Source: Deltaproteobacteria bacterium ADurb.Bin207
GTDB lineage: Bacteria > Myxococcota_A > Polyangia > Polyangiales > Polyangiaceae
NCBI GenBank assembly: GCA_002070115.1
Contig: MWCO01000048.1
Span: 1 to 47,232 of the forward strand
DNA: 47,232 nucleotides
Direction: 5' to 3'
Positions within the stretch are counted from its first letter, which is position 1; the number at the start of each line of letters is the position of its first letter. Below the pieces are notes generated by a model. That model saw nothing but the letters and a program-made list of their open reading frames with translations. It did not search any database and was not told the DNA's origin. A program made the position numbers and the translations under genes. Of this stretch, positions 1 through 8,481 are shown piece by piece.

Positions 1-63
1 AGCTGGTTCTTGAGTTCCCGTGGGTTCTTACGCCCCGGTCCTAATGTGGAACGAAGAAAGGAT

Positions 64-93
64 CTGTAGTACTAGAATTCTAGAGCACTACAG
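64..93. repeat. Imperfect long palindrome
   Basis: Outer arms CTGTAGT and ACTACAG are exact reverse complements. Between them lies the perfect 12-bp palindrome CTAGAATTCTAG. The whole could fold as an interrupted hairpin or be a dimeric operator. A second, smaller inverted repeat follows at 134-150 (CCCGTG / CACGGG, 5-nt loop). No T-tract follows either one, so a simple terminator is unlikely. Otherwise positions 1-288 show no convincing gene. Confidence 0.5.
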
Positions 94-288
94 TCTCACC
101 CGCGGGGAGGTACCGATAGACCCCATGATGACTCCCGTGATCACCACGGGATCGCTCCGCATTCTTCGCAACGATCGTTCAGCTCATCGTAAGTAAGCGC
201 TCCGCCAACCGCGTCCTTCCCACCACGAGACCCCATACCTACGATGCCCCCATAGCAATGCCAGCCAGCACATCAGCCTCCAAATCTC

Positions 289-567
289 CTATTCACCAAA
301 CGATTCTACCGCTGCCCTGCCACCCATTCGATTCGTCCCCTCGCCACCAAACCCACTCGTCAACGACGAAAATGCAAGACCCGAGCCCGTCACCCGCGCC
401 AAATCAATATCCTTGAGTTGCCCCGCTTCCATAAGACAACACCGCGTCTGCACCCAACGGTTCGGCGCAAGCTCCAGCGCCAGGTGCGCAGGATACTCCC
501 CAATCACGGTAAGAATCTCCTGCAAGGAAAATTCGGGTTCCAACCCATGCAGCTCAGCGCTCGCCAA
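289..567 (-). CDS. Possible small or truncated protein, unrecognised
   Basis: This is an open frame of 92 codons with only a TTG available as start near its upstream end and a stop a few codons further up at 592-594. The N-terminal half (FSLQEILTVIGEYPAHLALEL) has the amphipathic helix-then-strand look of the DUF4388/PATAN N-terminus used in myxobacterial regulators. That resemblance is by eye only and weak. The second half is Gly/Ser-rich. It could equally be the tail of a decayed gene. No Shine-Dalgarno sequence is evident, and the overlapping plus-strand frames look less protein-like. Confidence 0.25.
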   Translation of the reverse strand: MASAELHGLEPEFSLQEILTVIGEYPAHLALELAPNRWVQTRCCLMEAGQLKDIDLARVTGSGLAFSSLTSGFGGEGTNRMGGRAAVESFGE

Positions 568-705
568 AAGCGACGACAGATGGGCTGTGCTTCACGCATG
601 CTTTTCGCTACCGTGAAAAAACCAGTTCATACGTCCCTTGACGATCCGACGAAGCAGCCTCTCACCATCGTTAGTATGAAAGGAGCATTCGCGGAGTCTT
701 TGGCT

Positions 706-1245
706 CTATGCGAGGTGGACGAGGCGCAGGAGCCCAGCCGCGCCTGTCGGCCAGAAAGCAAAGACGATGTAGGAGATGATGGCTGTCAAGCCTGACAGCG
801 TACGATAAGCCCCTCCGATGAATGCGATGGACCAGAGCGCATACCCCACGTACACGGCGAAAAAGCCGAGGATGTGAAGAACGATGGTCAGCCAGGTGCT
901 CGCAGCACTGGTTGCAGCGGCCGTCGCATTCACCACATGGGCTGTCGTGAACAACGCGCAGGCCACGGCGGCAAGGATGTTGAGAGGAAACTGCACACCC
1001 TCCGCATCGTAGCGTCCTCCCGAGACTGCCGCGATTCCCCGGGCTACCCCGTAAAGCGAATAGACGAGCACGAACGCGCTGACGATCAACGCCAAAGCTC
1101 CTTTGGCAAGACTCCAAAGCACGCCAAACTGCCCTGCAAGCCACAAAAACGGAGCATAGATCAGCGCAAGAACGACACATAAACCGACGCCGATGAGCAA
1201 ATTCAACCCAATGTTGTCATCGTCGCTGCGTGCGCTGGTTCCCAT
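706..1245 (-). CDS. Multi-pass membrane protein, unknown function
   Basis: A 179-residue very hydrophobic protein. About five membrane segments can be read, near residues 12-34, 40-66, 82-107, 113-140 and 148-170, with a short charged N-terminus (SARSDDDN). The ATG at 1243-1245 has GAGG four bases upstream. No catalytic or transport signature is visible. The small-residue-rich helices (Ala/Gly/Val) suggest a compact bundle rather than a receptor. It is monocistronic as far as can be seen, with gene-poor DNA on both sides. The family is not recognised, so the function is left open. Confidence 0.7.
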   Translation of the reverse strand: MGTSARSDDDNIGLNLLIGVGLCVVLALIYAPFLWLAGQFGVLWSLAKGALALIVSAFVLVYSLYGVARGIAAVSGGRYDAEGVQFPLNILAAVACALFTTAHVVNATAAATSAASTWLTIVLHILGFFAVYVGYALWSIAFIGGAYRTLSGLTAIISYIVFAFWPTGAAGLLRLVHLA

Positions 1246-2286
1246 GAGCCTCAGCTACGCTAAAGCTCGGCAAGGCGTCAAGGACAACCTTCCGCTCGTA
1301 CGTCGATCTGTCCTTTCAACGTGCCATAGGGCTTGTGAATATGCGGTCGTTCGAGAACCGCCTTGGGTGCCGGACGAACCAGGGTCGTGAAGCCATGGTA
1401 AAGCGTGGGCCAGGTTCGGTGGTTCAGGGCTTCGGCCGGTTGGGCACTCCCCTGAACTGCTGGTGCGCCAGGGTGAGCGTGCCATCGACGACAGCTCGAT
1501 ATGTATAACTAGTTGAAATATATTATAAATATCCGTAAGTGGGATACGTCAAGCGACCTTGGCGAGCACCACCCACGGGTTTGGTTCCGTCTCGCACTCG
1601 TCAGACCCAGGCCGCAGGACCTTTCGGCACATGAGCGGCAACCGCCTTCCTCTGCCGGAGTCTCACGCTCTGCGCTCTCATGCTTGGGCTTGAACCGACG
1701 AGACTGCCACGGCAACCCCTTCTGGCCGGTATGACGTTGGGTACTTGGGATGGGTCTCTGCCACCTGGATCTCCAAGGGGTTCGACAACGGCGGTTCTGG
1801 TAACAGTACCGTAGGAATGACACAGGCGATGGATGCTTGGGATGGTTGCCAACGGTGGATACAAGGCGATGGGGAGACTACGCCGCTGACGCCTCGATGG
1901 TCTTTTGTAGCGATCTCTGTGGGTTGAGCGAAGGCAGATGCAGCGAAGTCACCTATATATCGTACCGACAACCTTCTTGGCGGGGTGGTCATGGGGACCA
2001 AGCCCGGCGCAGTAGGCGTCGGAGACCACGGTAGCGGCGTATTGGCGCATCCCTATGTCGTTCTCTTCGCCGCTCGTGGTGGCACGGCAGTAGGGGAAAT
2101 GAGCATAGGCATGTTGTCACGCCGCACCGAGATAGGCGAGGCTGCGCCTTCTGGTGGCAGCGTTGCTGGCCATTTGGCCTATGGCTTTTTGAAGTTGCCC
2201 GCGGCATTTGGAGCCGTCGGAGTTTGATTGCGGCGTACCCTGTACGCGGGTACAATGATCACGCGGACCGTCCGCAAAGGAGAACC
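1246..2286. other. Gene-poor 1-kb region, possibly a decayed gene
   Basis: No frame here has both a good start and protein-like composition. A plus-strand frame from 1745 to 2227 is open except for one TGA at 1925-1927, but it has no recognisable domain, and its minus-strand shadow (1678-2001) is equally open. The region carries an AT-rich motif copy at 1506-1533. It may be a degraded insertion or simply the long 5' flank of the lipoprotein gene that follows. Confidence 0.4.
1506..1533 (+). repeat. AT-rich intergenic motif, copy A
   Basis: Begins TAACTAGTTGAAAT and continues with an AT-only tail. It shares the core TAACTANNTG with copies at 4369-4401 (minus strand), 14680-14702 and 22594-22622, and more weakly with 8364-8391. 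Copies A and D point toward each other and bracket the surface lipoprotein gene. Confidence 0.5.
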
Positions 2287-4038
2287 ATGCGTATCAACCT
2301 TGGAACCGCGACAATCGCTTGTCTAGCTCTTGCCTTGGCGGGAGCATGTAGCGGAAAAACGGATGTGAGCTTCGACCCTGGGAAAGACGGGGGAGTTGAC
2401 GCGGGCGGCGCTTCTGGATCGGGTGGGAACACCGGTGGAGCAAGCGGCGTCGGCGGTTCTGCGACAGGCGGCTCGGGTGCCGCGTCGGGAGCCGGTGGTT
2501 TTGGCGGTTCCACGACAGGTGGATCGGGCGGTATCGGTACCGGTGGTACCGCCTCCGGGGGCACAGGCGGTTCCGGAGGGTCCGGAGGCACAGGCGGTTC
2601 CGGAGGGTCCGGAGGCACAGGCGGTTCCGGAGGCTCCCCGTCCCCCAACGCCGGCACTGAGTTCTGGGCCGTCGACCTCCCCAACGAACGCTACCAGAAA
2701 GGCCCCGTGGCCGACCCTTGGGCTCTGCTCGTCACCAACGTTGGCACTTCCAATACGACCATCACTATCGAGCAAAACAACGCCGAGTTCGGCTCTCCTC
2801 CCTCGCTCGCCATCACCACAACCGCGCAGTTGGCCCCGGGCGAAGTCCGCCAGTTCGACATGCCCACCCGCGAGGTCACCGGCTGGACTCCCTCGACCCC
2901 GGATCCCCCAGGCCCCCCCATGACACACCTCTCTTCGGCTGCCTTCCGCATCCGATCCTCACAACCTATTGTCATCGTCCAGATCAACAACACCTCCGGC
3001 TTCTCCACCGACGCCTCCCTGCTCATCCCCCGCGATGCCTTCGGTACCTCCTATCGCGTCATCGGTTGGCCCGCGGCAAACCCAGTCTCTGTCTACCCCA
3101 TGGAAAGCGTCCCCGACCACAGCAGCATCACCGTTGTGGCCGTCGAGCAGGACACGCAAGTCACTCTTACCGTCGCAGGCGCGGTGCTCGGCGACGGCAA
3201 TACGATCGACGACACGCCAGCCAACGGCACGGTGACCGTCCACCTTGGCGCCTTCGATGTGCTCAATCTCGCTTCCAACGGCGCTCCTGGTGACCTTTCC
3301 GGATCCCTCGTATCCGCCACCAAACCCGTGGCTGTCTTCTCAAGTAGCGAGCGCGCGTTGGTACCTGCTGCGACGACCGTAGGATTCCCCTACCCACCCG
3401 GTACCACTCAGACCGACATCTGCTGCACAGACCACGTCGAGGAACAGCTTTTCCCCGTCTCCGCCCTCGGCAAGCGCTTCGTCCTGCCGCACAGCCCATG
3501 GCGATCGACCGGAGGTTTCAAGGAAGCGGACTTCATCCGATTCGTCGGCGGCATGAGCCCCGCGCTGGTCACCACGAACCTTCCCGCTCCGCACGCGTCG
3601 TTTACTCTCCAACCGGGTATGGTCCACGATGCCTTCACCACCGGCGAGACGCATATCGAAGCCACCACCCCCATCCTCGTCGCCCAAGTACTTGCCAGCG
3701 CCCTGGCGGTGACGCCTAGCATTGGCGACCCTTCCCTCACGGTTGTCCCACCGATCGATCATCATCGCGAGCGCTACCCCTTCCTCGTTCCGCAAGGGTG
3801 GACTTTAACCCATGTGAGCCTCGCCGCACCGGTGGGAACGGCTTTGCAACTCGATGGCGTGGCACTGGCCGGCTGCGAAACCGCCCCGATTGGCTCAGTG
3901 GGAAGCGTCTTATTCGAGGCCCATCGATGCCCCGTTACAGCGGGAGCGCACACACTCAACGGCTCCGCGCCGTTCGGGTTGTTCGTGTACGGCTACAGCG
4001 CGACTGGCTCTTTCGCTTACGCTGCTGCGGGGATGTAA
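2287..4038 (+). CDS. IgGFc-binding-type surface lipoprotein
   Basis: A 583-residue exported lipoprotein. The start is the ATG at 2287, because AAGGAG lies five bases upstream and it opens directly into a signal peptide ending in the lipobox LAGAC (Cys near residue 20). Residues about 35-125 are a low-complexity Gly/Ser/Thr/Ala tether with tandem GGTGGSGGS units, which are visible as DNA repeats at about 2560-2635. The rest (from NAGTEFWAVDLPNE) matches the IgGFc_binding N-terminal domain family known from myxobacterial surface proteins. Features are alternating beta strands, the SSQPIVIVQINN segment and a DICCTDHVEEQLFPV segment with paired cysteines. The likely role is cell-surface adhesion or matrix binding, but the ligand is unknown. 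A terminator-like hairpin overlaps the stop codon. Confidence 0.8.
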   Translation: MRINLGTATIACLALALAGACSGKTDVSFDPGKDGGVDAGGASGSGGNTGGASGVGGSATGGSGAASGAGGFGGSTTGGSGGIGTGGTASGGTGGSGGSGGTGGSGGSGGTGGSGGSPSPNAGTEFWAVDLPNERYQKGPVADPWALLVTNVGTSNTTITIEQNNAEFGSPPSLAITTTAQLAPGEVRQFDMPTREVTGWTPSTPDPPGPPMTHLSSAAFRIRSSQPIVIVQINNTSGFSTDASLLIPRDAFGTSYRVIGWPAANPVSVYPMESVPDHSSITVVAVEQDTQVTLTVAGAVLGDGNTIDDTPANGTVTVHLGAFDVLNLASNGAPGDLSGSLVSATKPVAVFSSSERALVPAATTVGFPYPPGTTQTDICCTDHVEEQLFPVSALGKRFVLPHSPWRSTGGFKEADFIRFVGGMSPALVTTNLPAPHASFTLQPGMVHDAFTTGETHIEATTPILVAQVLASALAVTPSIGDPSLTVVPPIDHHRERYPFLVPQGWTLTHVSLAAPVGTALQLDGVALAGCETAPIGSVGSVLFEAHRCPVTAGAHTLNGSAPFGLFVYGYSATGSFAYAAAGM

Positions 4039-4064
4039 GAGTCGCAGCAGCGGGCCGCTTTTGT
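4021..4064 (+). terminator. Terminator-like hairpin at the lipoprotein gene end
   Basis: GCTGCTGCG (4021-4029) pairs exactly with CGCAGCAGC (4043-4051) over a 13-nt loop that contains the TAA stop. A GC patch and then a T-rich run (CTTTTGTTCTATT) follow. The geometry suits an intrinsic terminator, although the T-tract is not immediately adjacent. Confidence 0.5.
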
Positions 4065-4084
4065 TCTATTCTCTTCGCATGCTG

Positions 4085-4220
4085 GGCCCCCATCCCTGCC
4101 CCTCCCCCCACAGTGTGGTCCCCCCATCCCTGCCCTTCCCCCCACAGTGTGGCCCCCCATCCCTGGCCCTTCCCCCCACACTGTGGCCCCCCATCCCTGG
4201 CCCTTCCCCCCACACTGTGG
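4085..4220. repeat. 34-bp tandem repeat with palindromic 11-mers
   Basis: Four units repeat with an exact 34-bp period. Each unit is a pyrimidine-rich block (CCCCATCCCTGCCC followed by a C-run) ending in an 11-bp palindrome at 4108-4118, 4142-4152, 4176-4186 and 4210-4220. The first two palindromes are CCACAGTGTGG and the last two CCACACTGTGG, so only the centre base flips. The minus strand is a series of G-runs with G-quadruplex potential. The small open frames through it are composition artefacts. Confidence 0.85.
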
Positions 4221-4368
4221 GTGGAAGGGTGCAGAGGTTGTTAGATGGGTTTTAATTGGTTTTAGTAATGATATTAATTGGCTTAATAATATCTAATTCG
4301 TATTCCTGCTTTCCCCCTTGACATGGTCTTTGACAGCAACCGTGAGGTGAATCCCATGGGGCCCACGG

Positions 4369-4401
4369 CTTATTAAAAATACTTGTAAATACAGCTAGTT
4401 A
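4369..4401 (-). repeat. AT-rich intergenic motif, copy D
   Basis: Read on the minus strand it begins TAACTAGCTGTATTT and continues AT-rich. It shares TATAACTAG-TG with copy A at 1506 in the opposite orientation. The surrounding stretch 4227-4435 is also AT-rich compared with the rest of the window and holds no gene. Confidence 0.45.
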
Positions 4402-4435
4402 TATCAAATGCGTCCACCCTCGAAGGTTATCAAGC

Positions 4436-4615
4436 CTACTCCAGAAGCTCGGTGAGGTATTCATCCTGCGCACGGCGCGTCATTTCCACGTCAGCCAGGA
4501 CCCGTTGCTGCTCAGTGGGGATGGTAGTGCGCAGATAGTCGGGTGCGTCCTGCGTGGCAAGGACGCAGTAAACCGGAATGCCACCGGCGCATCGCCATCT
4601 TTCTATCCGTTGAGC
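4436..4615 (-). pseudogene. C-terminal remnant of an unrecognised protein
   Basis: The minus frame is open from 4615 down to a TAG at 4436-4438 and reads like real protein, with segments such as GGIPVYCVLATQDAPDYL and ending TRRAQDEYLTELLE. There is no start codon with a ribosome site, and a stop lies immediately upstream at 4616-4618, so the 5' part is missing or frameshifted. The charged, helical C-terminus and balanced composition differ from random frames nearby. I do not recognise the family. The rest of the gap up to 4881 contains nothing clear. Confidence 0.4.
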
Positions 4616-4881
4616 CTATTCTCCCGCCTTCCGGACAGTTGCTTTGCTGTTTGGTGATGCGCCTTCTCGGAATGTCTATTTCTGAAGCGAATGGACAGAC
4701 AAATCAATAGGGGGTGCCCCTGAACGTTTCTCGTGCGCCATGACGGTGACTGCGCCCAAACGATGGCAGGTACTTGTTTCCAGTCGTCGTAGGGCGGTGG
4801 AAAAGCCTGGGGAACAATGAGGGGATGGCTCACCCCGGCCACGACCCGGGAATGACCCTATCGGGATAGTGGATGATCGAG

Positions 4882-5424
4882 TTAGTTTGCGGCTACTTCT
4901 CGCTGCATATATTTGTCCGTGGCTCGCAATTCTTTACGTTTTTGCAAGCTTTTTCCCGTGATCAAGTGAGCCACGAAATGAAGCGTATCCACGACGGACG
5001 CGATTTTGTCGGCCACCACGAGCACCCATCCCTCCCGGGACTTGGGCGCCGGCCCCAGCGGATACATGTGCGGAACGATGGCCTCGCATACGTCCTTGCT
5101 CTCGCCGAGTCGACTGGCCACAGAAGCGGCGATCGCACCGTGATTCGACCAGGTTCCAAGCCGAGAGTGAAGGTCGTGAAGAAGTCCAGCGCGCGCACAC
5201 GTGCGACGATTGGCGCGTACGGCGACCGCAATCATCCACGCATAATGCGCGGATCGAAGGAGATGATCACTTTTGCATACGTTGTGGTGAATCTCCCAAC
5301 GCGTCTCGAGAAAAGTAGGGTGATGAAGCAAATCTTGTACTTCAGCGTACATCGCGTGGGACAACCCGCGTAGCCGCCGACTGAGTTCGTCGTTCTTGCT
5401 CCCCATGGATTCCCCAAATGACAT
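4882..5424 (-). CDS. HD-domain phosphohydrolase-like protein
   Basis: A protein of about 180 residues. The central part has the HD-superfamily pattern: a first His in HLLRSAHYAWMIAVAV, the HD doublet in RAGLLHDLHSRLG, a third His in NHGAIAASVA, and the later VPHMYPLG and VVADKIASVVDT with the final Asp. HD proteins are metal-dependent phosphohydrolases acting on nucleotides or signalling nucleotides; the substrate here cannot be told. Start choice is uncertain. ATG at 5422-5424 is used. ATG at 5404-5406 has GGGGA four bases ahead, and a GTG at 5442 is also in frame. It is on the same strand as the DinG-like gene upstream, about 130 bp away. Confidence 0.7.
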   Translation of the reverse strand: MSFGESMGSKNDELSRRLRGLSHAMYAEVQDLLHHPTFLETRWEIHHNVCKSDHLLRSAHYAWMIAVAVRANRRTCARAGLLHDLHSRLGTWSNHGAIAASVASRLGESKDVCEAIVPHMYPLGPAPKSREGWVLVVADKIASVVDTLHFVAHLITGKSLQKRKELRATDKYMQREVAAN

Positions 5425-5553
5425 GGTCGCGCCACTCTGCACGGCCTATGCCGTCACGCGGAATTCGAAAAAACAATGACTTGAACGACCTTTCTTGCAA
5501 CTTTGCAACGCGATCATCGCGAACCGTGCAATGGCAACCTCGCTCGTTCCTTT

Positions 5554-7536
5554 TCATACCTCGCGGTGACTCTGCCAAAATGCCACCACTTGCTCGAAGG
5601 CCATCGCCCTTTTGGCAGGCGGAAGACTGCTGATCAACGACTTGCCATACCCGCGTTGCGAAATACGTCGGTCCATGAGCGCCACGATGCCCCGATCTCG
5701 TTGCGTGCGGATGAGCCGTCCAAACCCCTGTTTGAGCGTGATGGCTGCCGCGGGAACCTGATAGTCCATAAATGGTTTCCCGCCGTTTTGCTCGAGTTCG
5801 GCGCAGCGGGCCATCACGATGGGATCGCTCGGCACCGCAAACGGAATCTTGTCGATGATAACCAGACGAAGTGCGTGGCCCGCGATGTCCACGCCTTCCC
5901 AAAAGCTCATCGTCGCGACCAACACAGCGTTTCCAAGCGCCTTGAACCGGTCCAATAAGTTGATTTTGGGTGCCTGTCCCTGCATCAACAAAGGATGAGA
6001 CAGACTCTGCGACAGCTTGTCGTAAATGACCGACATGGCGCGATTCGACGTACACAGCACTAGCGCGCCCCCATCCGTCAGACGAATGAGTTCGGCGCAG
6101 CGTTCGGCCACGTGCTGCGAAAAGTTTGGCTCGTTGGGATCACACAAGTCCGTGGGAGTGTAGAGCAACGCGTGGGACGAAAAGTCGAACGGGGAGGGGA
6201 CGATCTGTTCTCGAATGGTGATGAAGTCGCTTTCGAGTCCGATGCGTGAGCGAAAAAACGAAAAACCCGACGAGGTGCTCAGCGTCGCGCTCGTCAGCAC
6301 GCAAGCATGAACGCGTTCGAATACGGTTTCCCGAAGGAAGGGGCCCACATCGACCGGCGTTGCGCCTACGGCCGCCGACCGCTGCCGCGTTTCCAGCCAG
6401 GTAACCGATCCGCTTTGCCCATCGATGATTCGTGCAAGATCCCTACGTATCTCGTGGGCACGAGTGCCAATAGCCAGCACGTCATCATGGGAAGAAGGTT
6501 TGCTGGCGAAAGCTTCAAGAGCTTCCAGCGAAGCATCGAATCGGTGATAGCGGTCTTGCGTTTCACCGCACCAGATATCTCGCCCCATCGTTTGTTTCGC
6601 GTTGTCTTGACGAGCGCCGACACTGGCCACGACGGATTCGAAAAAGGCTCGTCCCGCGGTGCGCGCGGACTCCGGCAGCGTAGCCCCTTTTTTGCGTTTT
6701 CCGCCTAGCAAGGTGTCCGATAGCCCGGCGGTTCGAAAAGCTTTTTCCGCATCTCGCACAAGGCCTTCGAGGCGTGTGGTGGATACGCGAATCCCGAAAA
6801 AATCGCTGGCAATATCCTCAATCTGATGCGCTTCGTCGAATACGATCGCTTCATACGCCGGAAGAGCACCACCGTGATCGTCGGAATGCCGTCGCACGGC
6901 CAGGTCTGCAAAAACCAGGTGATGATTGGCGATGACGATGCGAGCGGCTTCGGCCCGTTTTCGCATCCGTGTCACAAAACACTCCCGAAAATACGGGCAC
7001 TTGGAGCCCTGTCGCGTTTCCGCCGAAGAGCATACTTCCAGCCAGGTCCTGTCGCCCTCCGGCAACCATTCCAGCTCGGCCACATCGCCCGTTTCCGTTT
7101 GCCGCACCCACGATTCGATACGAGCCAGCGAACCACGATGCCGACGGTCCAGGGCGTGGGGGCTTTCGCGAAAGGCTTCGAAACGGCGTCGGCATAAGTA
7201 GTTGGACAGTCCTTTGGCGACGGCCAGATGGGGACGGAGCCCGAGGTATTGTTCGAGGGCAGGGATATCTTGCGAAATGATTTGGTCTTGCAGGGCCTTG
7301 GTGGCCGTGGACACAACGATTTTTTGTCCGCTGCATATTGCGGGAACGAGGTAAGCGAGGGTTTTGCCCGTGCCCGTGCCGGCCTCGCAAATCAGCACCT
7401 GGCCTTGTTCCAAGGCTTGTTCGACGGCTTCTGCCATTTGCAGTTGGCCGATTCGATGCTCGTAGCCAGGCATCGACTGAGCGAGGGGTCCGTGGGGGCC
7501 GAGCCGGTCGAAAACGGTCGCCATGGTGGGATTCAT
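5554..7536 (-). CDS. dinG: DinG-family ATP-dependent DNA helicase (XPD-like)
   Basis: A superfamily 2 helicase of about 660 residues that would unwind DNA 5'-3', probably in repair of R-loops or stalled forks. Visible motifs in order are Walker A EAGTGTGKTLAYL, motif Ia STATKALQDQI, an iron-sulphur insertion with spaced cysteines (NYLC, then EVCSSAETRQGSKCPYFREC), the DEAH box VFDEAHQIEDIAS, motif III VLTSATLS, the helicase C-terminal LCTSNRAMSVI and SFWEGVDIAG, and motif VI QGFGRLIRTQRDRG. The length fits DinG/YoaA. The ATG at 7534-7536 is chosen, with a second ATG four codons in and no strong ribosome site for either. It is divergent from the small-protein/radical SAM cluster. Confidence 0.88.
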   Translation of the reverse strand: MNPTMATVFDRLGPHGPLAQSMPGYEHRIGQLQMAEAVEQALEQGQVLICEAGTGTGKTLAYLVPAICSGQKIVVSTATKALQDQIISQDIPALEQYLGLRPHLAVAKGLSNYLCRRRFEAFRESPHALDRRHRGSLARIESWVRQTETGDVAELEWLPEGDRTWLEVCSSAETRQGSKCPYFRECFVTRMRKRAEAARIVIANHHLVFADLAVRRHSDDHGGALPAYEAIVFDEAHQIEDIASDFFGIRVSTTRLEGLVRDAEKAFRTAGLSDTLLGGKRKKGATLPESARTAGRAFFESVVASVGARQDNAKQTMGRDIWCGETQDRYHRFDASLEALEAFASKPSSHDDVLAIGTRAHEIRRDLARIIDGQSGSVTWLETRQRSAAVGATPVDVGPFLRETVFERVHACVLTSATLSTSSGFSFFRSRIGLESDFITIREQIVPSPFDFSSHALLYTPTDLCDPNEPNFSQHVAERCAELIRLTDGGALVLCTSNRAMSVIYDKLSQSLSHPLLMQGQAPKINLLDRFKALGNAVLVATMSFWEGVDIAGHALRLVIIDKIPFAVPSDPIVMARCAELEQNGGKPFMDYQVPAAAITLKQGFGRLIRTQRDRGIVALMDRRISQRGYGKSLISSLPPAKRAMAFEQVVAFWQSHREV

Positions 7537-7647
7537 GCTCGCGGGCGACGAGATTGTCGAACAAAAAGACCGCAATCATCCCTCTTTGCCTTGCTTCGCT
7601 GCCACGAGTGAAGCAGCCTTTGCAGACAGCTAGCGAGCGAGGTTCGC

Positions 7648-8340
7648 ATGGGACGTTCGAGAATGTTCGACGACGAGAATCCGACGGGGGATAATTCATC
7701 ACCGCGCAAGACGATCGTGGGGGGCAGGCCTCCGGAGAGTCAGACTGACCTTCCGCCGATACCCAGTGGAATCCAGCGTTTGTTGCGTTATGCCGCGCAA
7801 GATGATGGTTTTCGCTCTTCGTTTCTCGCGCAAAGGGCGGAGGCCGCCGCCGCGGCGGGGATCGAGTTGACGGCATCGGAAAGGGCGATTTTGGCGGCTG
7901 TTCCCGTTACGCAGCTCGAGGCCATGCTGGCTCAAGTGAAAACCCAATATCCCAAACGTCGGGAGTTTTTGAGGCAAACCACGGCGTCCGCAGCCGTTCT
8001 GCTCGGAGGCGTGGCGTTTGCCCAGGGGACCAAAGGTTGCGACAAGCCTGCGCCTGCAACTCGGGAATCCCCGCGTCCAACCCATAATGAGATGTTGACC
8101 GAAGGCGGGGCGGCGCCGAGCATGCCTTTGGAAGAGCCGGATCCATCGGACTCGCAGTCACAGCCACAGCCAGAGCCGACAGCCCCGCAACCACCTGTGC
8201 GGCCTCAGCAAAATGACACGGCGGTCGGTGGTGGAATACGTCCGGACCGCCCCAATCAACCATTGTCCCCGACGCGCGGCATTCAACCGGACCTGCCCCC
8301 CGAGCGCCCCGATGCCGCCGTGCCCCGATCCAAACCGTGA
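7648..8340 (+). CDS. Leader-like domain plus internal Tat signal; candidate RiPP-type precursor
   Basis: A 230-residue protein. Residues about 41-97 form a helical leader-like domain of the pattern LLRxAAxDDxFRxxFLAxRAxAAxxAGIxLTxxERAxLxAxPxxQLxxM. This recalls Nif11/Franean1-type peptide-precursor leaders. It is followed by a twin-arginine signal beginning KRREFLRQTTA (Arg104-Arg105) with a hydrophobic stretch and an AFA-Q cleavage-like site. The rest is Pro/Gln/Asp-rich and ends in two IxPDxP-type repeats. The ATG at 7648 has GCGAGG five bases upstream. A shortened paralog follows at 8482, and a B12 radical SAM gene at 8772. Reading it as a modified, Tat-exported peptide is inference. It could also be an exported structural protein. 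Confidence 0.7.
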   Translation: MGRSRMFDDENPTGDNSSPRKTIVGGRPPESQTDLPPIPSGIQRLLRYAAQDDGFRSSFLAQRAEAAAAAGIELTASERAILAAVPVTQLEAMLAQVKTQYPKRREFLRQTTASAAVLLGGVAFAQGTKGCDKPAPATRESPRPTHNEMLTEGGAAPSMPLEEPDPSDSQSQPQPEPTAPQPPVRPQQNDTAVGGGIRPDRPNQPLSPTRGIQPDLPPERPDAAVPRSKP

Positions 8341-8363
8341 CCAGTCGCCGGATAAGACTCTTG

Positions 8364-8391
8364 TATCTATGTGATATTACAATAGATTGTG
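8364..8391 (+). repeat. AT-rich intergenic motif, copy E (weak)
   Basis: TATCTATGTGATATTA lies 24 bases after the stop of the leader/Tat gene. It differs from the core TAACTANNTG at one position and has a shorter AT tail. It resembles copy C (TAACTATATGAAATTA) most closely. Confidence 0.3.
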
Positions 8392-8481
8392 TAAATCCGA
8401 AGACGGAAATGCGCAGCCCTTGGCTTGCGTCAACCACACGGCCGGGGCAGCCTTTGCGGGCAGTTGTCGAGCGAGGTTCTC

